Below, piece by piece: positions 1 through 6,894 of a stretch of 15,920 nt of DNA. The notes below the pieces were generated by a model. That model saw only the letters and a list, made by a program, of their open reading frames with translations, had not been told where the DNA came from and searched no databases. Within the stretch, counting starts at the first letter, position 1; each line of letters opens with the position of its first letter. The translations under genes and the position numbers were made by a program. Source of the DNA: Spirochaetaceae bacterium (GTDB taxonomy: Bacteria > Spirochaetota > Spirochaetia > DSM-27196 > Salinispiraceae); NCBI GenBank assembly GCA_007129335.1, contig SKVS01000054.1, forward strand, positions 1 to 15,920, read 5' to 3'.

Positions 1-1
1 A

Positions 2-430
2 ATATTAGAAAATGTGGAAACACCCCTCCTGTATGCCCGGGTTCCCCTGTTTAAGCGGCGAAAACTTGCCATGGAAGCCCTGGATTTGGTGGGATTGGCA
101 GACCGGGTAAAACATCGGCCCACCGAACTCTCCGGGGGGCAAAAGCAAAGGGCAGCAATAGCTCGAGCCATGGTAAATAAACCTTCCCTCCTCATTGCCG
201 ACGAACCTACCGGGGCCCTCGATACCCGGACAGGCCACCAGATACTGGATCTGTTCAGTCAACTGAATCAACAGGGACTTACGGTTCTCATGGTTACCCA
301 CGATCCGGTGGTTGGAGATTCTTGCCGGAGGGTTCTTACGATTCGGGATGGACTGATTAGCGAGGAGTTTACCGGCGAAAAACCCGGAAGCACTGCGGCC
401 GGTCACATTGCCCAGGGGATAACCTCATGA
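2..430 (+). CDS. MacB/LolD-type ABC transporter ATP-binding protein (5' end cut off by window)
   Basis: This is the C-terminal 142 residues of an ABC ATPase that powers the permease encoded next to it, probably exporting a lipid, peptide or antibiotic-like substrate across the envelope. The reading frame is open to the left edge, so the GTG at 14 is an internal valine and not the start. Visible motifs in order are the ABC signature LSGGQKQR, the Walker B segment [12 protein letters not shown] with its D-loop, and the H-loop in VTHD. The leucine-rich helical segment before the signature ([12 protein letters not shown]) matches the MacB/LolD subfamily. Walker A and the Q-loop, roughly 90-110 residues, lie outside the window. 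The stop overlaps the next start in an ATGA, so translation is probably coupled. The subfamily call is firm. The substrate is unknown. Confidence 0.93.
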   Translation: MLENVETPLLYARVPLFKRRKLAMEALDLVGLADRVKHRPTELSGGQKQRAAIARAMVNKPSLLIADEPTGALDTRTGHQILDLFSQLNQQGLTVLMVTHDPVVGDSCRRVLTIRDGLISEEFTGEKPGSTAAGHIAQGITS

Positions 431-1614
431 TTTTTGAAAATTTTCGTCTTGCCCTCAGGAGTTTGACCACCAATAAGCTTCGTACCCTCCTTTCCCTGCT
501 GGGCATTGTTATTGGGGTAGCCTCAGTAATTGCCATTACCAGTCTGGGAGCGAGCGCGAGCCAGAGCATTACCAGCGCAATTGCCGCAGCGGGATTGGAA
601 ACAATGACCGTCAGCCCCCAAGGTCAAAGCCGAACCGTTCGAAATCAGTTTACCGAAGAGCTTGCCCAGGCCATACACCGTTTTGTACCCGGAATTACTG
701 CGGTACTGCCAGCCCATAATTTTTCCGCTCAGCTGAGAGCAGGAACCAATACCTGGGGAGGCAGCGCATCTGCAGTCATGCCCCAACATTCTCCCGTGCT
801 TGACTTCGGGGTAGCAATGGGACGGTTCATCAACGATGAAGACCTGGAGAACCGTCGTTCGGTCCTCGTGCTTGGGGCTTCGGTAGCTGAGGAACTCTTT
901 CCTGAAGGAGATGGTATTGGCCAACGGATTCGTTTCATTTCGGGAAACCAGGTTCGAACCTTTGAAGTAGTAGGAATTATGGCCGAAAAAACCAGCGGTT
1001 TCGGACTGAACTATGACACCACAGTATACATTCCCTACACAACCTATACCCAACGGTTCACCCGCACTACTGTTGTGGGCACCTATATTATCCGGGTACT
1101 CCCGGGTTACGATCCCATGGAAGTCTCTGCTCAGCTGACATCCTATTTGAATGCTATTCTGGGGGAGCGGAACTTCAGGGTTCTGAGCCCGGCCACCATA
1201 GCAGAAACAGCGAGTCAGGTTACCAGTACCTTAAGCATTTTCCTGACAGGTATTGCTGCCATATCCCTGCTGGTTGGGGGAATTGGAATCATGAATATTA
1301 TGCTCGTTGCTGTTGTAGAACGGACTCGGGAAATAGGAATACGCAAAGCTCTGGGAGCAAGACCCCTTACTATTCTGGGTCAATTTCTCATTGAGGCGGC
1401 AGTTCTTACCACAATAGGTGGTTTCCTGGGCATGGCTGCGGGTATAGGAATAACTTCTGTGGTTGTGCGGTTTATTCAGTATCAATTTGTTCTGGATATG
1501 CAAGCGGTTAATCTTGCCGTGGGAGTAAGTATGGGAATAGGTATTTTCTTCGGACTTTATCCTGCCTTCAGGGCAAGCAAACTCGACCCCATTAAGGCCC
1601 TGAGCTACGAGTAA
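427..1614 (+). CDS. MacB-like ABC transporter permease (MacB periplasmic core + FtsX domain)
   Basis: This is the membrane subunit of the transporter, 395 residues, the usual length for a MacB-type permease encoded separately from its ATPase. One transmembrane helix near residues 20-43 (LLGIVIGVASVIAITSLG) is followed by a periplasmic MacB core domain of about 220 residues. Three more helices follow near 268-295, 323-348 and 358-380. The FtsX signature ERTREIGIRKALGA starts near residue 298 and the protein ends in the typical KLDPIKALSYE. Such permeases work by mechanotransmission, often with a periplasmic adaptor and an outer-membrane channel. No adaptor gene is visible and it may lie upstream. 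The ATG overlaps the ATPase stop (ATGA), with a G-rich Shine-Dalgarno AGGGG about 9 bases upstream. The gene is followed after only 3 bases by a histidine kinase. Confidence 0.93.
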   Translation: MIFENFRLALRSLTTNKLRTLLSLLGIVIGVASVIAITSLGASASQSITSAIAAAGLETMTVSPQGQSRTVRNQFTEELAQAIHRFVPGITAVLPAHNFSAQLRAGTNTWGGSASAVMPQHSPVLDFGVAMGRFINDEDLENRRSVLVLGASVAEELFPEGDGIGQRIRFISGNQVRTFEVVGIMAEKTSGFGLNYDTTVYIPYTTYTQRFTRTTVVGTYIIRVLPGYDPMEVSAQLTSYLNAILGERNFRVLSPATIAETASQVTSTLSIFLTGIAAISLLVGGIGIMNIMLVAVVERTREIGIRKALGARPLTILGQFLIEAAVLTTIGGFLGMAAGIGITSVVVRFIQYQFVLDMQAVNLAVGVSMGIGIFFGLYPAFRASKLDPIKALSYE

Positions 1615-1617
1615 GCC

Positions 1618-2949
1618 ATGAAAAGACAGGGGTTTTCCGTGCTTCTGGGAATGGGAGTACTCTACCTGCTTATTGGGGTGCTACTCTTTGGATTTTTCTC
1701 CGGCGCTCAGAACAGAAACAAGCTTCTCCAGCAATATCAACTCGAGCAGGCCCTGGCCCAAATGTTGACTCTGCTCCAATTTAATCCCGATATAGAAATA
1801 GCCCAGGGAAGGGGTGACCTTCCCTTTCAAATCACCGGCTTTGCTATTTACGACCAGGAGGGCAATGCCATCTTTATCCGGGGTCAAGCACCTGGATCCC
1901 TGAGTATGGATTATTCCGAACCCCGGGAGGATCTGGTACATAACCAGGATCTGAACCGGGTGGTTTACATCCGTCGTTTTTCCCCTGGATTCACCGGCCG
2001 GTCGCCAGAGGACCCGGGAATCAGGGATACCCCTCCCCCATACCAGGGTTTTCGAACAGCCGAGCCTCTCAGCGGGACCATATCCTGGACTCAGCTGTCG
2101 CGCAGACCAACCGGAATGTACATTGAGGCAATTCCCCACTACCGGGCAAATCCCCTGCCATATTCCTGGAAAACTTTTGGAATCATCATGGGGCTTTTGA
2201 GTATTGGATTTCTATTCTTTGGCCATACCTTTTTGAAAAACCAGCATTACCGCAGGGTTCTTGTGGAACAGGAGAATCTGGTTACCCTGGGTGAAGCTGC
2301 CCGTACCATAAGCCACGAAATAAAAAATCCCTTAAGCGCAATCAGCCTGCGTTTAACCATACTCCAAGCCATGAACCTGCCGGATTCCCAGGAAGACCTC
2401 ACCATTATCCAGCAGGAGGTTCAGCGATTAGATCGCCTTGCCTCGAAAATTGGTCATTTTCTGAACAATCCCAGAGGAACGCCCGAAAACATTTCTGTCA
2501 TACCCTTTATCCAGAACCTTACCAAACGTTTTCCCCGGATGGTATCTTTAGTAGAACCAGCCCTGGATCAAGGATCTGGTCATGACACCTCCAGCCTGGA
2601 ACCTCATGTTTGGATCGACCCCGACCACTTCCGCTCCATTCTGGAAAACATTCTAATCAACGGGCTTGAATCCCTGGAGCCACAAAAGGAAGACGGCCCC
2701 ATTCTCATTGAACTTCAACGAAAAAAACACTATCTACTCATCCATACCACAGACAGGGGTCAGGGTATTGCCCAGGAACTGGGAGACAAGATTTTTAAAC
2801 CCTTTGTCACCACAAAAACCCGGGGAAGCGGATTTGGTTTGGCTATAGCCCGGCGCTTTGCTGAAGCGGCTGGGGGGAAAATAGAGTGGAGACCGAATCC
2901 CCACGGTGGTACAATCATGACCGTTCACCTTCCGGAGTACCACCCATGA
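1618..2949 (+). CDS. Membrane sensor histidine kinase, NtrB/ZraS-like, of the transporter operon
   Basis: This 443-residue kinase is predicted to sense an envelope or periplasmic signal and phosphorylate the response regulator encoded directly downstream. It has one helix at about 8-27, an extracytoplasmic sensor region of about 155 residues without a domain I recognise, and a second helix at about 187-204. The HisKA domain follows, with the phospho-acceptor H233 in the H-box SHEIKNPLS. The ATPase domain shows the N-box around N344/N348 (ENILINGLESL), the G1 box DRGQG at 379-383, the F-box FKPFVTT, and the G2 box GSGFGLAIA from 403. All catalytic elements look intact. The gene starts 3 bases after the permease and its stop overlaps the regulator start, so the whole set is one operon. 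The signal is unknown. Its location suggests a transporter substrate or envelope stress (inference). Confidence 0.92.
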   Translation: MKRQGFSVLLGMGVLYLLIGVLLFGFFSGAQNRNKLLQQYQLEQALAQMLTLLQFNPDIEIAQGRGDLPFQITGFAIYDQEGNAIFIRGQAPGSLSMDYSEPREDLVHNQDLNRVVYIRRFSPGFTGRSPEDPGIRDTPPPYQGFRTAEPLSGTISWTQLSRRPTGMYIEAIPHYRANPLPYSWKTFGIIMGLLSIGFLFFGHTFLKNQHYRRVLVEQENLVTLGEAARTISHEIKNPLSAISLRLTILQAMNLPDSQEDLTIIQQEVQRLDRLASKIGHFLNNPRGTPENISVIPFIQNLTKRFPRMVSLVEPALDQGSGHDTSSLEPHVWIDPDHFRSILENILINGLESLEPQKEDGPILIELQRKKHYLLIHTTDRGQGIAQELGDKIFKPFVTTKTRGSGFGLAIARRFAEAAGGKIEWRPNPHGGTIMTVHLPEYHP

Positions 2950-4286
2950 ACCTGTTGATTCTCGATGACGATGATAACGTCCGGTCCAGTCTGGTAAAAT
3001 TTCTTCACCTCCGGGGATACGAGGCCCAGGGGGTTGCACACCCTCAGGATGCCCAAGCAATACTTACCCGACACTCCTTCGATGCACTTCTCTTAGATCT
3101 TCGTATGCCCGACATGAACGGTTTGGAATTTCTTACATGGTTGAATCAGGAGAGCTTTCTCATTCCGGTTATCATGATCAGCGCTCATGGGGAGCTTGAG
3201 GATGCTGTACAGGCCATGAAATTGGGAGCCAGGGATTATTTGACCAAACCCTTCCACCCAGACGAACTGTTATACCGTATACAGAGATTGGCAGAGGAAA
3301 TCCAATTAAAGCGTAACCTTCACACCCAAAACCTTTCCCAGATACCTGATAAGGAAGATAATCGGTGTTTTTGGGGGAGCACCCCCGAAATGGAACAACT
3401 TAAGCAGGATCTCCGCAGAGCTTCCCTGTCTGATGCAACCGTGCTCCTCATGGGAGAAAGCGGAACGGGTAAAGAAATAACTGCACGGTGGATCCACAAA
3501 CAGAGTAACCGGAGTGACCAGGGTTTTCTCCCAATCAACCTGGGCAGTCTGAATGCATCTTTGGTGGAAAGCGAGCTGTTCGGTCATGAAAAGGGGGCAT
3601 TCACCGGTGCAGATCAACGAAAGTCAGGAATTTTTGAATCAGCCCAGGGCGGTACCGTTTTCCTCGATGAAATTGGAGAACTGCCCCTGGCGGTACAGCC
3701 AAAACTCCTGAGGGTCCTTCAAGAGGGGACAATCCGCCGAGTGGGAAATCCCCGGGAATTTCCCGTGGATGTCCGCGTCATAGGAGCAACCAATCAGAAC
3801 CTCCCGGAAATGGTTCAAAAAGGACTGTTCAGGGAAGATTTGTATTACCGATTAAACATTATTCCCTTTACTATTCCCCCCTTACGGGAACGGAAGGTAG
3901 ACATACCCGGGTTGGCGGAAGTACTGCTGGCAAATATTTCCCGAAGAATCGGAAAAAAACACCTGACAATAACCAGCCAGGCAATGGATATTCTGAAGAC
4001 CTACGAATTTCCTGGAAACATAAGGGAACTGGAAAACCTGCTGGAACGTTGGGCCATTTTGTCTCCCGGATCATCCATTCAACCGGATATTGTGTACCGC
4101 ACCCTGGCGGCACCGGGAAAAAATCAGGAAGTTCAACTGGAATCGATGTACAACCTGAAAGAGCAGGAAAAAAATCTCATACAGCGTGCCCTGGCTGCCC
4201 ACGGCCAAAATCGCACCCGAACCTCCGCAGCTCTGGGAATTACCCGGAAAACTCTCATTGCAAAAATTGCCGAGTACGGACTCTAG
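2946..4286 (+). CDS. NtrC-family sigma-54-dependent response regulator
   Basis: This 446-residue transcription activator is predicted to be phosphorylated by the preceding kinase and to drive sigma-54 promoters. The receiver domain (about 1-115) has the acidic pocket D7-D10, phospho-acceptor D51 in [10 protein letters not shown]79 and K101. The AAA+ domain has Walker A GESGTGKE (170-177), the sigma-54 contact loop GAFTGA (217-222) and Walker B VFLDE (238-242). A Fis-type helix-turn-helix fills the C terminus (about 408-446, ending [11 protein letters not shown]). The start was set at the ATG at 2946. It gives a canonical receiver N terminus ([10 protein letters not shown]), overlaps the kinase stop as ATGA and has GGAG 8 bases upstream. 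An in-frame ATG at 2886 would add 20 unrelated residues. Its targets probably include this operon's own promoter outside the window. I found no convincing -24/-12 site inside. Confidence 0.94.
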   Translation: MNLLILDDDDNVRSSLVKFLHLRGYEAQGVAHPQDAQAILTRHSFDALLLDLRMPDMNGLEFLTWLNQESFLIPVIMISAHGELEDAVQAMKLGARDYLTKPFHPDELLYRIQRLAEEIQLKRNLHTQNLSQIPDKEDNRCFWGSTPEMEQLKQDLRRASLSDATVLLMGESGTGKEITARWIHKQSNRSDQGFLPINLGSLNASLVESELFGHEKGAFTGADQRKSGIFESAQGGTVFLDEIGELPLAVQPKLLRVLQEGTIRRVGNPREFPVDVRVIGATNQNLPEMVQKGLFREDLYYRLNIIPFTIPPLRERKVDIPGLAEVLLANISRRIGKKHLTITSQAMDILKTYEFPGNIRELENLLERWAILSPGSSIQPDIVYRTLAAPGKNQEVQLESMYNLKEQEKNLIQRALAAHGQNRTRTSAALGITRKTLIAKIAEYGL

Positions 4287-4296
4287 GGAGAATACA

Positions 4297-5691
4297 TCAG
4301 TGTAGATCGGGCTTCAGGGGCAGTACCAGGTTCACCTGAGTACCTACCGGTTCAGAATTACCCTCATCAGCGCTTAATGGAGCAAGACTCAGGGTTCCAC
4401 CGCCCCTCTCAATCAATTGTTTACATAGGACCAATCCAAGTCCCGTGCCCTTTTCTCCCTGGGTTCCCCGGGAACTGTGAACCGGCATGCCATCGGCAAC
4501 CGATGCAATTACCTTTTCGGGTATAACCATACCCCGATTCTGAACATAAACCGCTGCAGACTGTCCAATGTCCCTCAGGGAAACCCGGACCTCGCTCCCC
4601 TTTTCTGCAAATTTCAGAGCATTTTGCATCACATTGCGAAACACAATGCCCAGTGCCCGTTTATCCCCGAAAATGACAACATCTTCCTTAAGTTCCAGTT
4701 TCCATTCAACATTTTTTTCCTTGGCTGTAGTACGAAGTTCGGTCAGCACAGCCTGGAGAACATGTGCAAGATTTACTTCCGCCCGATCGTATCCCAACAG
4801 ACTGTGTTGAGCATTGCCCCATTCAAGGAGTCCTTCCAGAATTGTCATAGCAGTCTGGGATGAGTGGGTCAGGACAAACAGTTCTTCATCATCAATTTCC
4901 ATGCACGATCCGGGAACAAATTTTGCAGACAAGAGCTCGCCCAGCATCATCATGGAGGAAATAGGAGTGCGTAAATCGTGACCTACAATAGAGAGTAACT
5001 GGTCCTTGCTGGAATTCAGTTTCTGGATTTCATCTATTTTTTTGCGCAAGCTTATTTCAAGACCGGTGGAATGAAGCAACATAAAAACAAAAGCATACAT
5101 CATAAGGGTAATATTGATGAGAATAAAGTAAACCGAAGTATCCATAGCAGGGCCGAGCAAGGGTGAGTTTTCCCGCTGTAGGGAGAGAATGCTTCGCAGA
5201 AAAAAATACCCACTGGAAAACCAAAATGCGAACATTCCGAACCGGGTAACAAACCAATTCTGTTCCTGGGCATGCTTGATCAGGATATATCCCGATTCCA
5301 TTGTCACAACCGACAAAATGAGGGAAATAACAACAATTCGGTAGCTTACCGACGGGAAGGGGTAGAGAAACAGCACAAACAAGAGGGTTTGAAGTGGAAC
5401 TGCGATAATATGCCAGGCTGTCCAGGTCTTTATTTTCAAATACCTGCGGAGACCCAGGAGATTGACCAAGTATCCAAGGGTAATGAGGCCATTAGCCAGG
5501 AGTACGGTTAGAATCGGGTTCATTTCCCCTTGCAGGGTAATGAGGAAAAATCCTGCTGAAAGAAGAGAGTAGCTTGTAGCCCAGTACCGGGCACTCACTC
5601 GGGTTTTCTGAGCGAAGCTGTAAACAAGAAACATACCCGCCAAACTGGCTGTAATGATGAAAAGAATGTACATGAGGGTGGGATTGTCCAT
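4297..5691 (-). CDS. Orphan sensor histidine kinase with polytopic (about 6-7 TM) N-terminal domain
   Basis: This 464-residue kinase has a hydrophobic N-terminal half with about six or seven membrane helices (spread over residues 5-206). HisKA with H238 (VGHDLRTPIS) and an ATPase domain follow. The N-box holds N353 and N357 (RNVMQNALKFA) and the G2 box is GTGLGL (415-420). The G1 box reads VQNRGMVIP, with Asn385 where most kinases have Asp. The same change is known in CusS-like kinases, so activity is still plausible. No response regulator lies beside it, so its partner must be elsewhere or it uses the convergent NtrC-type regulator (less likely). The start is the ATG at 5691, with GGGAG just upstream. 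A TTG at 5709 is in frame but lacks a ribosome binding site. Its stop lies 10 bases from the regulator gene's stop. Confidence 0.88.
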   Translation of the reverse strand: MDNPTLMYILFIITASLAGMFLVYSFAQKTRVSARYWATSYSLLSAGFFLITLQGEMNPILTVLLANGLITLGYLVNLLGLRRYLKIKTWTAWHIIAVPLQTLLFVLFLYPFPSVSYRIVVISLILSVVTMESGYILIKHAQEQNWFVTRFGMFAFWFSSGYFFLRSILSLQRENSPLLGPAMDTSVYFILINITLMMYAFVFMLLHSTGLEISLRKKIDEIQKLNSSKDQLLSIVGHDLRTPISSMMMLGELLSAKFVPGSCMEIDDEELFVLTHSSQTAMTILEGLLEWGNAQHSLLGYDRAEVNLAHVLQAVLTELRTTAKEKNVEWKLELKEDVVIFGDKRALGIVFRNVMQNALKFAEKGSEVRVSLRDIGQSAAVYVQNRGMVIPEKVIASVADGMPVHSSRGTQGEKGTGLGLVLCKQLIERGGGTLSLAPLSADEGNSEPVGTQVNLVLPLKPDLH

Positions 5692-5708
5692 AAACTCCCT
5701 TTTCCTCA

Positions 5709-5737
5709 AGTTTAATTCCAGTTACCGAAAACCACAA
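5709..5737 (-). promoter_or_regulatory. Possible sigma-70 promoter of the orphan kinase
   Basis: Read on the minus strand, TTGTGG (5732-5737) and TAAACT (5709-5714) are separated by exactly 17 bases. Transcription would start about 10 bases before the GGGAG ribosome binding site, giving a short leader to the ATG at 5691. The hexamers match consensus only at 3 and 4 of 6 positions, so this is a position-supported guess. Confidence 0.4.
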
Positions 5738-5796
5738 GAGCTCAAGAAAGCAAAGAGAGCAGGGAAAACTCAGATGGCCACAAAATTTGGTTTTGC

Positions 5797-5812
5797 TGAT
5801 ATAATAAACCCA
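5797..5812 (+). promoter_or_regulatory. Extended -10 promoter giving a probable leaderless mRNA
   Basis: The sequence TGATATAAT (5797-5805) is a perfect extended -10 element: TG, one base, then consensus TATAAT at 5800-5805. There is no good -35 at 16-18 bases, which extended -10 promoters tolerate. Exactly 6 bases separate the hexamer from the ATG at 5812, so the expected +1 is the A of the start codon. No Shine-Dalgarno lies upstream of the ATG, which fits leaderless translation. Confidence 0.65.
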
Positions 5813-6813
5813 TGGCACTTTTCTACCCCCCATCCTTTCAGGGCAACCTGAAGAAAAAACAGTACTTCGAAGGCTGGTATTGCAAACACGTCAGTCCCGA
5901 ACCCATCCCAACAACCCTTGCAGTTATTCCAGGAATCAGCCTTGGACAGGATTCCCATAGTTTCATTCAGGTAAACATTTCCCGCGGCCCACAGATTGCC
6001 GAATCACGATACATTCGCTTCCCCCTGACCGCCGCTGCGCTGGATACGAAAACCTTTCGGGTTTCTATTGGCAATAACCACTTCTCCCTCGGAGGCATGG
6101 AACTGAACATCAGTGAGCCTGATTTTGAGCTGTCGGGAACAATCGAATACCACAATCCCCGGGAGTATCCGGTGAGCCTGGGTCGGCCGGGAATTATGGG
6201 ACCTTACCGATATGTTCCCGCCATGGAATGCTACCACGGCCTGGTCTCGGCCCATCATGAACTGGGCGGAACCATGAGTATGACTACACCCCTGATCCAG
6301 GAACCGGTGCATTTCACCGGTGGACAGGGTTACATTGAGAAAGACTGGGGTAAGAGTTTTCCCTCGAGCTGGATATGGATGCAGGCCAATAGTTTCACTT
6401 CTTCTGAAAACCAGGAACACCAACAGGGGCCGGTGAGTTTTATGCTTTCGGTAGCCCGGATTCCCTGGATTGGCAAAACCTTCACCGGCTTCTTGGGTTA
6501 CCTGTATATAAACGAAACATACTATCCCTTTGCCACCTATACAGGAGCAGTTTTCCACAACCTGGCGGTCTTCCCCGACAGGGTCACCGGCCGCATCATG
6601 GGTAAGGGTTTTGACCTGGAATTTACTGCTCTCCGGGACGATGGTGCAGAACTTACTGCCCCGGAAAGGGGAAACATGACCCGTACCATCAAGGAAAGTG
6701 TGGCTGCGAGTATTGAACTGGGGGTAAAGCTTACCGGACAAGGTGACAATTACCGAGGTACAAGCCGGGCAGCCGGATTAGAAGTTTCAGGGGATATTGC
6801 CCTGGATTCCTGA
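5812..6813 (+). CDS. Tocopherol-cyclase-like protein (PF14249-type)
   Basis: This 333-residue protein resembles the tocopherol cyclase family. In plants and cyanobacteria that family closes the chromanol ring of vitamin E. Bacterial members outside cyanobacteria have no assigned reaction. Supporting motifs are the N-terminal KKQYFEGWYCKHVS (about 14-27), a central GPYRYVPAMECYHGLVSA, and GYIEKDWGKSFPSSWIWMQ near residue 175, the family's best-conserved block. No signal peptide or membrane helix is visible, so it is probably cytoplasmic or peripheral. An in-frame TGA sits 15 bases before the ATG at 5812 with no other start codon between, so the start is secure. The gene stands alone, divergent from the kinase and convergent with the glucosidase. 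No prenyl-quinone pathway genes are nearby, so a true tocopherol role is unlikely. A lipid- or terpenoid-binding or cyclising role is only a guess. Confidence 0.82.
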   Translation: MALFYPPSFQGNLKKKQYFEGWYCKHVSPEPIPTTLAVIPGISLGQDSHSFIQVNISRGPQIAESRYIRFPLTAAALDTKTFRVSIGNNHFSLGGMELNISEPDFELSGTIEYHNPREYPVSLGRPGIMGPYRYVPAMECYHGLVSAHHELGGTMSMTTPLIQEPVHFTGGQGYIEKDWGKSFPSSWIWMQANSFTSSENQEHQQGPVSFMLSVARIPWIGKTFTGFLGYLYINETYYPFATYTGAVFHNLAVFPDRVTGRIMGKGFDLEFTALRDDGAELTAPERGNMTRTIKESVAASIELGVKLTGQGDNYRGTSRAAGLEVSGDIALDS

Positions 6814-6817
6814 GCAG

Positions 6818-6850
6818 GGGTGTAGGAGTACAGGAAGATTCTGTCTACCC
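6818..6850. other. Imperfect hairpin between two convergent genes
   Basis: About 10 base pairs form between 6818-6833 and 6841-6850, with a 7-base loop (GAAGATT) and one-sided bulges of 2 and 4 bases. It sits in the 81-base gap between the convergent tocopherol-cyclase-like and GH31 genes and may help end transcription. Neither side has a good T-run, so it is not a clear intrinsic terminator. Confidence 0.25.
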
Positions 6851-6894
6851 TTAGGGTTCCCGTTACTGGGTTTTCTCATGTATATTCCTCATGT

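Noticed and set aside
949..960. GGTTCGAACC, which resembles a tRNA T-arm
   Set aside because: It lies in the middle of the permease coding frame and no acceptor, D-arm or anticodon stems surround it.
523..1053. 176-codon minus-strand frame inside the permease gene
   Set aside because: The permease frame is uninterrupted and has family features. The minus frame has no ribosome binding site or motif.
2886..2945. Upstream in-frame ATG that would lengthen the response regulator by 20 residues
   Set aside because: The added residues lie inside the kinase gene and do not belong to a receiver domain. The ATG at 2946 has GGAG and an ATGA overlap.
5811..5830. TGGCAC resembling a sigma-54 -24 element near 5813
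   Set aside because: No TTGC-like -12 element follows at the required spacing, and the site is at the start codon of a gene with a good sigma-70 extended -10.
6004..6741. 245-codon antisense frame opposite the tocopherol-cyclase-like gene
   Set aside because: The sense frame has clear family motifs. The antisense product has no recognisable motif and is rich in odd residues, as expected of a shadow frame.
6857..6876. CCCGTTACTGGGTTTT as an intrinsic terminator
   Set aside because: Only about 3 base pairs form, too weak to call.
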